This document shows, piece by piece, positions 23,196 to 30,805 of a stretch of 40,568 nt of DNA. Made by a program: the position numbers and the translations under genes. The notes beneath the pieces were generated by a model. The model was not told the DNA's origin and ran no database searches. It worked only from the letters and a program-made list of their open reading frames with translations. Each line of letters begins with the position of its first letter. Within the stretch, counting starts at the first letter, position 1. The stretch is from a virus, in IMG/VR virus record IMGVR_UViG_3300020185_000108, positions 1 to 40,568 of that record, one strand, 5' to 3'.

Positions 23196-24227
23196 ATGAA
23201 AAAAGTAAAACTATTTGAGAAATTTCTACTTGAAAAGTCTAATAAAGATTATCTAAAAAAAGTTAATTTTATATTAGCAGGAGAAGAGGTAAAAGGCCTT
23301 ACAGGCACAAACAATAGTATTTACGGCGACGTAAACGAAATTTGTTTAAAAGAACTATATAATGCCTTTTATGCTAAAGGAGATTATGGAAAAGACTTGG
23401 AAGTTAATTCAAAACTACCTCTTATTTATTATGGTGGAAACTCAAAAGAAGGTTTAGATTTTTTAGAGAAGTACGGTATATCAGAAGATGATATGTATAA
23501 TTTACCAGAAGCTATGAAGATTAGCGGTAATAAAACTGACTTTTATAAAATGTTTCAAGATTCAGATTTTATACCAAAGGCTGTTTATAAAAAAGAAGAT
23601 GCGAAGGATTTAGAATTTCCTGTAATTGCAAAACCAGATGATGGACACTCCGGAATGGGTATTGAGATTTTTGATACTTATGAAGACTTAGAAAAAAGTA
23701 AAGGGGAATTTCAAAACTATTCAGAGGCTAAAGACTTAGATACTGAGTTTAGAATTTTATTAGTAAATGATACTGTGGTATTAGTTCATGAAAGAGTATC
23801 AGCAACTGAAAATGAAATTAAAGATAAAAAATCAGGTGAAAAAACTGAATTTACGTATGTCGATCAAGACACAAGTAAATTAGATTTTATGGATAAAATA
23901 ACTGATATCTGCAAAACTGTTAGAGAAAAATTAAAGCTTGGTCTTTGGTCAATTGATTTAATGGTAGATAAATCTGGCGATTGTTGGGTTGCAGAAATCA
24001 ATTCAGCTTCAGGAATGGCAGCAGATAAAATGGCTAGAGTTTATGTTGCAGTATATGAGGATTTTTATGGAGAAAAGCTGCCACAGGAATTCAAGACGTA
24101 TTTAAATGAAGAATATATTAGACCTATTTATAAAATAAACTTAAAAGAAAACGAAGATCAAATTAAAAGATCTAAGGGTAGAGTTAATTACCAGGACGTT
24201 ATTGATGGTAGAGAAACTATCATTTAA
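23196..24227 (+). CDS. ATP-grasp family protein with head-targeting-like leader
   Basis: A 343-residue protein with the leader MKKVKLFEKFLLEKS, in which F-L-L-E matches the T4 protease site pattern. From about residue 100 it looks like an ATP-grasp ligase: FPVIAKPDDGHSGMGIEIF (Lys146) as the nucleotide-binding strand and loop, FRILLVNDTVVLVHER, and the metal site GLWSIDLMVDK (Asp254) with WVAEINSASG (Glu267, Asn269). Such enzymes join a carboxylate to an amine or thiol using ATP. The substrate is unknown. The sequence is somewhat like the RimK/glutathione-synthetase branch. If the leader is a capsid signal, an ATP-dependent ligase is carried into the host. A late-promoter-like motif precedes it. 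Confidence 0.82.
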   Translation: MKKVKLFEKFLLEKSNKDYLKKVNFILAGEEVKGLTGTNNSIYGDVNEICLKELYNAFYAKGDYGKDLEVNSKLPLIYYGGNSKEGLDFLEKYGISEDDMYNLPEAMKISGNKTDFYKMFQDSDFIPKAVYKKEDAKDLEFPVIAKPDDGHSGMGIEIFDTYEDLEKSKGEFQNYSEAKDLDTEFRILLVNDTVVLVHERVSATENEIKDKKSGEKTEFTYVDQDTSKLDFMDKITDICKTVREKLKLGLWSIDLMVDKSGDCWVAEINSASGMAADKMARVYVAVYEDFYGEKLPQEFKTYLNEEYIRPIYKINLKENEDQIKRSKGRVNYQDVIDGRETII

Positions 24228-24233
24228 TTCATA

Positions 24234-24251
24234 GATATATAGATTAATAAT
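24234..24251 (+). promoter_or_regulatory. Degenerate late-promoter-like motif
   Basis: GATATATAGATTAATAAT matches the first nine positions of the motif at 21492, but the TATAAA half is altered to TAATAA. It is 26 bases before the ATG of the acidic repeat protein. Confidence 0.3.
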
Positions 24252-24276
24252 AAAAAACAATAAAATAAATTATATT

Positions 24277-25464
24277 ATGGCTAAATTAAAATCGTTTGAG
24301 CAGTACGTTGCGGAAAAGCAAGCTAGTGCCAATCAAGAAGAAATTAACAATTTAGAAGTTCAGGAAGCTTCTGTTGTGATGGATGCAGTTGACCCAAAAT
24401 CAAAAGGTCTTGCAAAATTACTTAAGAAAAACAAAGTTTCTATGGAAGTTATCGACCAGGACGGTCCTTCAGGATTTCCAGAAGTTGAACTAACAGGTAA
24501 AAGAGAAGATCTTGAAACAGTATTAGCAGATTCTCAATACGGATGGGACGATGCTGACTTAGCAGAATACATCGAAGAATCAGAAGAGACATTTACTGTT
24601 AAAGTTAAAGCAATTGAAGAAGGTAATGCTTTCGGAGATGCAGTTAGAAAAGCTAAAGAAGCTGGTGAAACTGAATTTGAATTTGACGGAGAAACTTTTA
24701 AAGTTGAAGAATCTGAAGAGGTTGAAGAAACTGAAGAAGTTGAAGAAACTGAAGAGGTTGAAGAAGGTAATGCTTTCGGAGACGCAGTTAGAAAAGCTAA
24801 AGAAGCTGGTGAAGATGAATTTGAATTCGACGGAGAAACTTTTAAAGTCGAAGAAGCTGAAGCAATTGAAGAAGCTGTAAACGCATCAGGTTATATTAAA
24901 GCTGGTAAATTAGGTTATAATGACCAATTCTTAGGAAGAAGATCTTTATCATGGACATTATCTACAGATTTAGGTTTAAAAGCATCAGACGAATTCGTTG
25001 GACCTTGGTTAGGATTTGATCACGTATCATTATACGCGATTGGTAAAAAAGGAGGAACAATTCTTGATGACGCATTAACTGGTAAATATACTTATGACGA
25101 ATTAAAAGCAGCAGCAGCAGACTTTTTAGGAGTTAAAGAATCTGAAGAGACTGAAGAAGTAAACGAAAATCCTGCAGCTGCTATCGCAGTAGCAGCAATG
25201 TTAAAAGAAGTTTATGAATCTTGTAAAAACGAAGCTAAAGTATGGGAAGAAGACGCGCATGACTCTCACACTGTAGAATCTTACATGGCTGAAAACGCAG
25301 CATTAGTTGCGGCATTAGCAGCTGGAGCTCTTAAAGAAATGAAAGAAGATTATTCAACTGAAGCATATGAAGCAGCTTGTAATTCAATGATCGAATCATA
25401 TACTACTAAAATTAACGAAATGAAAGAATCTGAATTAGCAGACGACGCTACTGATGTAGAGTAA
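24277..25464 (+). CDS. Acidic repeat protein with head-targeting-like leader
   Basis: A 395-residue, strongly acidic protein. It starts MAKLKSFEQYVAEKQAS, a variant of the shared leader with Y-V-A-E. Residues 114-146 and 162-194 hold two copies of EEGNAFGDAVRKAKEAGE plus EFEFDGETFKVEE, separated by a run of EEVEETEEV. A folded middle part follows (SGYIKAGKLGYNDQFLGRRS), then an Ala/Glu-rich helical end (AAAIAVAAMLKEVYESC). The composition recalls prohead core or internal head proteins, which are acidic and helical, but no family is certain. It is the last gene of the leader-bearing group and is followed by a terminator. Confidence 0.78.
   Translation: MAKLKSFEQYVAEKQASANQEEINNLEVQEASVVMDAVDPKSKGLAKLLKKNKVSMEVIDQDGPSGFPEVELTGKREDLETVLADSQYGWDDADLAEYIEESEETFTVKVKAIEEGNAFGDAVRKAKEAGETEFEFDGETFKVEESEEVEETEEVEETEEVEEGNAFGDAVRKAKEAGEDEFEFDGETFKVEEAEAIEEAVNASGYIKAGKLGYNDQFLGRRSLSWTLSTDLGLKASDEFVGPWLGFDHVSLYAIGKKGGTILDDALTGKYTYDELKAAAADFLGVKESEETEEVNENPAAAIAVAAMLKEVYESCKNEAKVWEEDAHDSHTVESYMAENAALVAALAAGALKEMKEDYSTEAYEAACNSMIESYTTKINEMKESELADDATDVE
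24616..24859 (+). repeat. Tandem duplication of about 100 bases inside the acidic protein gene
   Basis: Copies begin at 24616 and 24760 (144 bases apart). They are nearly identical at DNA level through the sequence encoding FDGETFKVEE, and are joined by GAA-rich spacer encoding EEVEETEEV. Differences are few (for example ACT versus GAT codons), so the duplication looks fairly recent. Confidence 0.85.
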
Positions 25465-25485
25465 TTCATTCTTAAATATAAAACT

Positions 25486-25517
25486 AAAAGCCTGGAGAAA
25501 TCCGGGCTTTTTTTGTA
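25486..25517 (+). terminator. Rho-independent terminator with GAAA loop
   Basis: Stem AAAAGCCTGGA / TCCGGGCTTTT with one T-G wobble closes on a GAAA tetraloop (25497-25500). It is followed by a T-run, 22 bases after the acidic protein gene. Confidence 0.9.
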
Positions 25518-25560
25518 AACAATACCCGACTAATTGGTATAAATATTATAATATAATAAT

Positions 25561-26076
25561 ATGCCAAGAATACCAATAGAATTAGTATACATGCAAACAG
25601 CATATCAGTTTGCTCAACTTAGTTACGCAGAAAGACGTAAAGTAGGGTGTGTCATCGTAAAAGATCATCAAGTAATTTCATTCGGTTATAATGGAATGCC
25701 TCATGGGTTTGATAATTCATGTGAAGAAACAGATACTAGATATTACGAAAACCCAGACCTCGCTGTTGATTTAGCAGAACAGGGATATGAATGTAACAAT
25801 GGTGTTTGCCACAAACATGGTGCAATAACAAAACCTGCTGTTTTACACGCAGAATCAAATGCAATTATGAAAGTTGCAAAATCGACTATGAGTTGTGTTG
25901 GTGCTGATCTATACACTACAACATGTCCATGTTTTGGATGTGCTAAGTTAATTATACAAGCTGGAATTAAAATGGTATATTATACAGAAGAATACAGAGA
26001 CATGAGCGGAGTTGAGCTCTTAGAAACCGCAGGAATTGAAGTTAAACAAGTAAATACATGGAATGGGATTCAATAA
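25561..26076 (+). CDS. dCMP deaminase family protein
   Basis: A 171-residue zinc-dependent deaminase. It has VGCVIVKDHQVISFGYNGMP near the N terminus, the HAE motif (His96, Glu98) with the catalytic Glu, and the PCxxC motif CPCFGC (Cys124, Cys127) as zinc ligands. An extra Cys/His-containing loop (YECNNGVCHKHG) is common in phage dCMP deaminases. It converts dCMP to dUMP, feeding thymidylate synthesis, which suits an A/T-rich phage genome. No thymidylate synthase is in the window. The ATG follows ATAATATAATAAT with no Shine-Dalgarno site. Its 3' end overlaps the next small gene by 14 bases. Confidence 0.92.
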   Translation: MPRIPIELVYMQTAYQFAQLSYAERRKVGCVIVKDHQVISFGYNGMPHGFDNSCEETDTRYYENPDLAVDLAEQGYECNNGVCHKHGAITKPAVLHAESNAIMKVAKSTMSCVGADLYTTTCPCFGCAKLIIQAGIKMVYYTEEYRDMSGVELLETAGIEVKQVNTWNGIQ

Positions 26077-26242
26077 AAGATATCTACCAGAATTAGAAGA
26101 TTTAAAAAGAAAAAGAATCGAGTTAGGTGACGCTTTCTTTTATAAAATGTACGTAACGAGTCCTGACGCGGTGATAGGCCCTAGTGAATCAATAAACTAT
26201 CTTGAAGAATTCGTAGAGGATCACATAGGAGCTTTAAAATAA
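26063..26242 (+). CDS. Small hypothetical protein, 59 aa
   Basis: A short frame starting with ATG at 26063, inside the last codons of the deaminase gene, and ending TAA at 26240-26242. The product, MGFNKRYLPELEDLKRKRIE followed by LGDAFFYKMYVTSPDAVIGP, ends in an acidic helix (SINYLEEFVEDHIGALK). No family is recognised. It fills a gap that would otherwise be about 200 bases, has normal codon use for this genome and overlaps like other gene pairs here. Confidence 0.6.
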   Translation: MGFNKRYLPELEDLKRKRIELGDAFFYKMYVTSPDAVIGPSESINYLEEFVEDHIGALK

Positions 26243-26283
26243 ACAAAATAGATTTTTTTAGTATAACTATTAAATAATTTAAA

Positions 26284-26793
26284 ATGACAGAAGTGCAAGG
26301 TGATTTAAAACAATATCAATGGAAAAAAGGAGAACACTTCGGCGATATCGTCGATGTTGAATCTGACGACGGTGAATTTGTAAATTTTACAAATGGACAA
26401 AGAATATTCAAGAGTGTTTTATCAGAATTTCTAGAGCCAATTATTGACGGAGAAGTACCGTTTCCAGGTGCTAACCCGCTAACACCGGTAAAAAAAGAAA
26501 AAGTAGATGTTACGACTCCACCTGTAGTATCACAAGGCCCGGCTGAAGTAGAACCTTCAGTACTCGGTAAAATGATATTAAAGATGAGCAAGAAAAACGT
26601 GGTGAATGTTCCTATTCAAATCAATCTTAATATTCCAACACCTCAACTTTACTCAATGTTAGGTGAAGGTATGGAAACAGAAGATCTTAATCAGGAAATT
26701 TCAGAAGTAGCTATGTCACAGATAGAGATAAACAAATTACAAGAATATATCAAAGCTAACGTTACTGATTTTTTATTAGAATACTACAGCTAA
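26284..26793 (+). CDS. Hypothetical protein, 169 aa, upstream of the baseplate genes
   Basis: An unrecognised 169-residue acidic protein. The first 60 residues could form a small beta barrel (KKGEHFGDIVDVESDDGEFV, FTNGQRIFKSVLSEFLEP). A Pro-rich linker follows (PGANPLTPVKKEK, TTPPVVSQGPAEVEPS), then a C-terminal domain with VVNVPIQINLNIPTPQLYSM and a long helix ending in VTDFLLEYYS. It begins a run of five genes before the first large virion gene, so it may be a minor structural or assembly protein. The gap before it contains a T-run and GTATAACTATTAAAT. Confidence 0.68.
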   Translation: MTEVQGDLKQYQWKKGEHFGDIVDVESDDGEFVNFTNGQRIFKSVLSEFLEPIIDGEVPFPGANPLTPVKKEKVDVTTPPVVSQGPAEVEPSVLGKMILKMSKKNVVNVPIQINLNIPTPQLYSMLGEGMETEDLNQEISEVAMSQIEINKLQEYIKANVTDFLLEYYS

Positions 26794-26838
26794 TATAATT
26801 TAGATAAATAATATTTAACAACATAATACAAGAACATA

Positions 26839-27222
26839 ATGGCAACAGCATCAAGAAGACAAAGAAGAGGAGAGTTTAAGCAAGCAGGTTTTTTAAAAAT
26901 AAAAAATATGTTTGGAAGATTTTCAGAGCAAGGAATTGCATGGCACAATAAAATGGCAGAAGACGGTCGAGCAATGGAAGCAGCTAATGAAAAAAGAAGA
27001 TTAGATTCTATTGAAGAACAGTTGATCGTAAGTCTAAATAAATTAAAAGAATCATGGACAGCTTCTGGATATAACGCAGAAGAAGTAGCAAAATTAGAAG
27101 AAGCATGGACGCTTACTGCTGTTAAAGATAGAGAAACTTACAGAGCCGACAAAAAGCAGGCAAACGTATTAAGAAAAGAAGCTCAACAATCTTTAGCTGG
27201 TAGAAAAAATGCAGGAAATTAA
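26839..27222 (+). CDS. Basic coiled-coil-like protein, 127 aa
   Basis: An unrecognised basic helical protein. It starts MATASRRQRRGEFKQAGFLK, and residues 35-125 are almost all helix with many Lys, Glu and Ala (EEQLIVSLNKLKESW, KKQANVLRKEAQQSLAGRK). It has no Cys, no signal peptide and no membrane segment. The leader is A-rich (AACATAATACAAGAACATA). The next gene starts 14 bases before its stop. It may be an assembly factor or nucleic-acid-binding virion component, given its charge and its position before tail genes; that is inference. Confidence 0.68.
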   Translation: MATASRRQRRGEFKQAGFLKIKNMFGRFSEQGIAWHNKMAEDGRAMEAANEKRRLDSIEEQLIVSLNKLKESWTASGYNAEEVAKLEEAWTLTAVKDRETYRADKKQANVLRKEAQQSLAGRKNAGN

Positions 27223-27523
27223 AATAACGCTAGCAGACAATGGCGTAATAAAATCGGTTTACGACGATAATATAAACGGCGGAGGTGAAGAATACGAATC
27301 AACTACGGTGTATGAGTTTGATTCTATTTTAAATAAAATAAAATTCATCGAAGAACTCTGTATTGATTTGGGATTAGAGTTTGGTAATTCAAATTCTAAA
27401 AACCAAATACAAATAAACAGTGATTGGGGAAGTAATTACAAACCAACTGAAAAGGAAATCTCCTTTAAAATAAAGAATCTCAAGGCGAGTATATCGAACC
27501 TTGAACAAACTAATAATGGATAA
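27209..27523 (+). CDS. Small hypothetical protein, 104 aa
   Basis: An unrecognised acidic protein. It begins MQEIKITLADNGVIKSVYDD, has an Asn/Gly-rich turn (NINGGGEEYESTTVYEFDS) and ends with helices (EKEISFKIKNLKASISNLEQ). The fold looks beta in the first half. It overlaps the preceding gene by 14 bases and the following gene by 8 bases (ATGGATAA), so it is part of a coupled chain. Confidence 0.65.
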   Translation: MQEIKITLADNGVIKSVYDDNINGGGEEYESTTVYEFDSILNKIKFIEELCIDLGLEFGNSNSKNQIQINSDWGSNYKPTEKEISFKIKNLKASISNLEQTNNG

Positions 27524-27923
27524 CATAAAGATAGAATGTGTTTGGTGTAAGTCAAAAAGAGATTTTAATAAGTTTGTAAGAGCAATTGAAGATCCGAACT
27601 CGACTGTCATCGACTTTTCTATTATTAAAAACAAGTTAATTAAAGCAGATCCATATAGTAACGAACCTAGCGATTCCGTGATAGGTTTAAATATTATGAA
27701 TTCATTTAGAACTACGATAAATTCTGAAAAGAAAAAAACCACAACAATAATATATACATTCAGAGATCTAGATCCTACTGTTATATCTAATTTTAAAAAG
27801 ATGGTCGCTAGTTACACTGACATGAAAATAGAATTTATTCTTAATTCTTTAAACATGGATAAAGTACCAAGTAAAAATATATTAAATCAATTCGACTTCG
27901 TTAAATTTGTAGACAATGATTAG
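27516..27923 (+). CDS. Small hypothetical protein, 135 aa
   Basis: An unrecognised protein starting MDNIKIECVWCKSKRDFNKF, with one CxxC-like pair (Cys8, Cys11). It continues with alpha/beta stretches (STVIDFSIIKNKLIKADPYS, TTTIIYTFRDLDPTVISNFK) and ends LNQFDFVKFVDND. I chose the ATG at 27516, which overlaps the previous stop by 8 bases as other pairs do here. An in-frame TTG at 27501 is possible but less likely. It overlaps the next gene by 8 bases (ATGATTAG). Confidence 0.66.
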   Translation: MDNIKIECVWCKSKRDFNKFVRAIEDPNSTVIDFSIIKNKLIKADPYSNEPSDSVIGLNIMNSFRTTINSEKKKTTTIIYTFRDLDPTVISNFKKMVASYTDMKIEFILNSLNMDKVPSKNILNQFDFVKFVDND

Positions 27924-28506
27924 ACATCGCTTATTTAATAAAGGTGAACATGTCCATGCTCTTATTTCAAACTCTAGATATTCAAATATTGTTTTCCCAG
28001 TTAGAGTATTAATATACGATGTGAAATTCGACGAAACAATGCCGAAGTATCATGTTAGAATAGTTAAGTTCTACGATGATATTAATTTTCTTAAAAGATA
28101 TTTCTTTGGAATGAAGTTTGAAAAGAATTTTAATGGTGGAACTACTGTTTTTGGATTTAATAGATCTAATATTAAAAATAAAAAAGAACTTCAAAAACAT
28201 TTAGACGCTAATTCCGAAACCTATATGATTACTGTAGATTCTGTGATGTGTACTAAAACATTTAACCAAGTACAGGAGCTTTATCTTAATATTCAAGATT
28301 TTTTAATTGAAAAAGAGATCAGGGAGCTATATGAAAAGTCCTCAAGGGTTTCTTATTCCAAGGGTAAATATTATTATGAATCTAAAGGAGTCTTCGAGGC
28401 ACATCTTAAAAAGTTTCTAGGGGATCGCGTACCTGCAGATCCAGAATACTTCAACAAATTATTATTTCGACCAATGGGCCCAGAGTATGATAACTTAAAA
28501 GGGTAG
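27916..28506 (+). CDS. Hypothetical protein, 196 aa
   Basis: An unrecognised basic protein. The N-terminal part could be an SH3-like barrel (FNKGEHVHALISNSRYSNIV, FPVRVLIYDVKFDETMPKYH). The rest is mixed, with IQDFLIEKEIRELYEKSSRV and a Tyr/Lys-rich segment (SYSKGKYYYESKGVFEAHLK) before FLGDRVPADPEYFNKLLFRP. It is the last of the overlapping small genes and lies 56 bases before the large virion gene at 28563. Confidence 0.68.
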   Translation: MIRHRLFNKGEHVHALISNSRYSNIVFPVRVLIYDVKFDETMPKYHVRIVKFYDDINFLKRYFFGMKFEKNFNGGTTVFGFNRSNIKNKKELQKHLDANSETYMITVDSVMCTKTFNQVQELYLNIQDFLIEKEIRELYEKSSRVSYSKGKYYYESKGVFEAHLKKFLGDRVPADPEYFNKLLFRPMGPEYDNLKG

Positions 28507-28562
28507 TAGATTAATCTTAATATATATACTTACTACGTATAAAAACAATAGTAATAATATAT

Positions 28563-30311
28563 ATGAGCTTAGACATTAGTGGAGGTATAAATAACTCAAG
28601 TGACGCAATCACGCAAGTGAGCGAATTAGGGGTTAGTACACTCAAAGATAAACTTAACGACTTATTCGATATTGAAAACCCTGATGGGGTTAATGCTCAA
28701 TTAAGAACTAAGAACAATGAAAACTCTTTAAAATCTTCTATTGAAGAAGATTCTAGTTTAAACATCGCAGCGAGCGTTAATGCAATTACACAAGAAACTA
28801 GAGCTTCTAGAAATGTTGATGTTTTTTACAATCAAGACGTAGATTCATATAAACATAAAGATGGAGAAGGAAACGCCAACATAACTTTAGGTAAAAGACC
28901 ATATTCTCTTTTTAATAAATATTCATTAGTTAATTTTAGAGGTACTCCATTATTTGGAGAAGGAGGTAAGGGTGATTCAAATAAAAGTAAGTTTTTTAAC
29001 AAAATAGATCCAAGAACTTTAATTAACCCGACCGCTTCCAGAATTATAGAAATAACGGATGCTGGCGGTAGTAATGGATATAAATATCAATATTCAGATT
29101 TTGCCATGGCGAAATACTTTGGTAGAATTCCAAACAATATGATGATAACTCTACGAAGATTCACAGGCCCTGCGCCTGATGATATCATTAGTCCTTTAGG
29201 ATTAACAGGAGCAAACTCACAAGAGCCTGATATCGCAAGAGCAGTTACATGGTTAAGCGAAACAACTGGAAATACTATGGCGGAAATCATGAAATTTTCA
29301 CATGGGTTTAATTGGAAAGAAGCAGAAGCAGAGGTTCAAACAGTACAGTCACAGAACAATGCAAGTTCAGGTAAAGTCGGTGCTATAATTAACAATAACA
29401 AAGTACTTAAAGCTGCAAGTAATGCGGCGTCAGGTAGAACACAGGCACAACAAGAAAGATTAGATAATGGCGGTGCAGGTTATGATTCATTTAGCAATAC
29501 ATATCCTAATCACGTATTTGGTCCGCTTAATGTTATTAAGAAAACATTAGTTAGAGAACAAGGTTTAAAGTTTGATCAGGAATTTAAACTAAAATTTGAA
29601 TATGAACTTAGAGATTTAGGAGGAGCAAATCCAAAAATATTAATGTTAGATCAATTGGCCAACATGTTAGCTTTAACATATAATAACGCACCTTTCTGGG
29701 GTGGAGATGTTAGGTATATTGGAGATGGATCTGTTGCAAGACCATTAGGTAATGTCGATTTATTAAAAAATGGAGATTATGGAGGATTTATGAAATCTGT
29801 AGTTTCAGATTTTACAGGTAACAATACTGGATCTACTATGGATGATATAACAAAATCTATAAAAGATTTTGGAATGAAAGGGGTTGGTGATACTCTTAAC
29901 AATTTACTATCGGGTAGTATGATGAAAATGTTTAACTCTCCACAAGGTGGTCAAGCAGTTGCTGCTCTATTATCTGGTGATCCTACTGGACAGTGGCACG
30001 TTACCATTGGTAACCCACTAAACCCGATTGTAGTTATTGGTAATTTAGCATGTACAGATACTTCAATTAATTTTGAAGGACCTATGGGATTACAAGATTT
30101 TCCAGAGAGAATGGTTGTTGAAATCACATTAAAACCAGCAAGACCAAGAGATAAAGCAGAAATTGAAAGTATGTTTAACACAGGTAGAGGTAGATTCTAT
30201 ATACAACCTGCGGATGAGATTGATATTAACGCAACAGTTGATGTTAATGCGTATGGTAAAACTCAAAAATCACCAAAGGATAAAGAATTAAGAAAACATT
30301 CAAACGGATAA
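28563..30311 (+). CDS. Virion structural protein, probably baseplate or tail-tube associated
   Basis: A 582-residue protein. The first 110 residues are low-complexity and helical (SSDAITQVSELGVSTLKDKL). The core has PYSLFNKYSLVNFRGTPLFG, then FGPLNVIKKTLVREQG and FKLKFEYELRDLGGANPKIL. Near the end is GQWHVTIGNPLNPIVVIGNL, followed by MGLQDFPERMVVEITLKPAR and the acidic PRDKAEIESMFNTGRGRFY. I recall this last block from tail or baseplate proteins of large myoviruses, but cannot name a T4 counterpart with confidence; gp48/gp54-like is a guess. It heads the row of LysM, hub and spike genes, which supports a baseplate role. The next ATG follows after a single base. Confidence 0.78.
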   Translation: MSLDISGGINNSSDAITQVSELGVSTLKDKLNDLFDIENPDGVNAQLRTKNNENSLKSSIEEDSSLNIAASVNAITQETRASRNVDVFYNQDVDSYKHKDGEGNANITLGKRPYSLFNKYSLVNFRGTPLFGEGGKGDSNKSKFFNKIDPRTLINPTASRIIEITDAGGSNGYKYQYSDFAMAKYFGRIPNNMMITLRRFTGPAPDDIISPLGLTGANSQEPDIARAVTWLSETTGNTMAEIMKFSHGFNWKEAEAEVQTVQSQNNASSGKVGAIINNNKVLKAASNAASGRTQAQQERLDNGGAGYDSFSNTYPNHVFGPLNVIKKTLVREQGLKFDQEFKLKFEYELRDLGGANPKILMLDQLANMLALTYNNAPFWGGDVRYIGDGSVARPLGNVDLLKNGDYGGFMKSVVSDFTGNNTGSTMDDITKSIKDFGMKGVGDTLNNLLSGSMMKMFNSPQGGQAVAALLSGDPTGQWHVTIGNPLNPIVVIGNLACTDTSINFEGPMGLQDFPERMVVEITLKPARPRDKAEIESMFNTGRGRFYIQPADEIDINATVDVNAYGKTQKSPKDKELRKHSNG

Positions 30312-30312
30312 T

Positions 30313-30804
30313 ATGAACTTAAAATCTATAAATAATAAAAAAATAAAGGATGGTAAGTTAAGAATAACCGAACCAACTATATTGTTTCCTAAAAATGCTG
30401 AAATCAGGGCAGTTCATGAAGTTTCAGCAGATGAGACATGCCGAATTGATATGATATCAATCAAGTATTACGGGCTTGCAGATTACTCTGATCTTATTTT
30501 AAAATTTAATAATATATCTAATCCTTTTTCAATAACTGAAGGCGATGTTTTAAATATACCAGATAAAGACGCAATACTAAAAGCCTGGAAAACAATTAAA
30601 GGAATAGGAAGCCAAAAAGATAAATCAATAAGGGATCAGTTTGTTGACTCTAAGAGATTAACAGTTAAGGACGCTAAGAGAGCAGAGTATCTAAAGAAAA
30701 AAGCTGCGCAAAAGCAAAATGGATCAAAACAAATAGTTCCGCCAAATATACTAAAAGACGGAGACAAGAATATCGACATTAACGGAGACGTGATAATATT
30801 ATAG
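30313..30804 (+). CDS. LysM-like baseplate protein (gp53-like)
   Basis: A 163-residue protein. Residues about 40-78 form a LysM-like unit: IDMISIKYYGLADYSDLILK and FNNISNPFSITEGDVLNIPD. This corresponds to the 'YYG...N.I.NP..I..GD.L.IP' pattern seen in the LysM domain of T4 gp53, a baseplate wedge protein. The rest is basic and helical (VKDAKRAEYLKKKAAQKQNG) with a short C-terminal strand (NIDINGDVIIL). It lies between two large baseplate-type genes with 1-base gaps on both sides. The assignment to a wedge or hub position is by analogy. Confidence 0.78.
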   Translation: MNLKSINNKKIKDGKLRITEPTILFPKNAEIRAVHEVSADETCRIDMISIKYYGLADYSDLILKFNNISNPFSITEGDVLNIPDKDAILKAWKTIKGIGSQKDKSIRDQFVDSKRLTVKDAKRAEYLKKKAAQKQNGSKQIVPPNILKDGDKNIDINGDVIIL

Positions 30805-30805
30805 A

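Noticed and set aside
27501-27515. TTG start for the gene at 27516
   Set aside because: The ATG at 27516 gives the 8-base overlap found in several other gene pairs.
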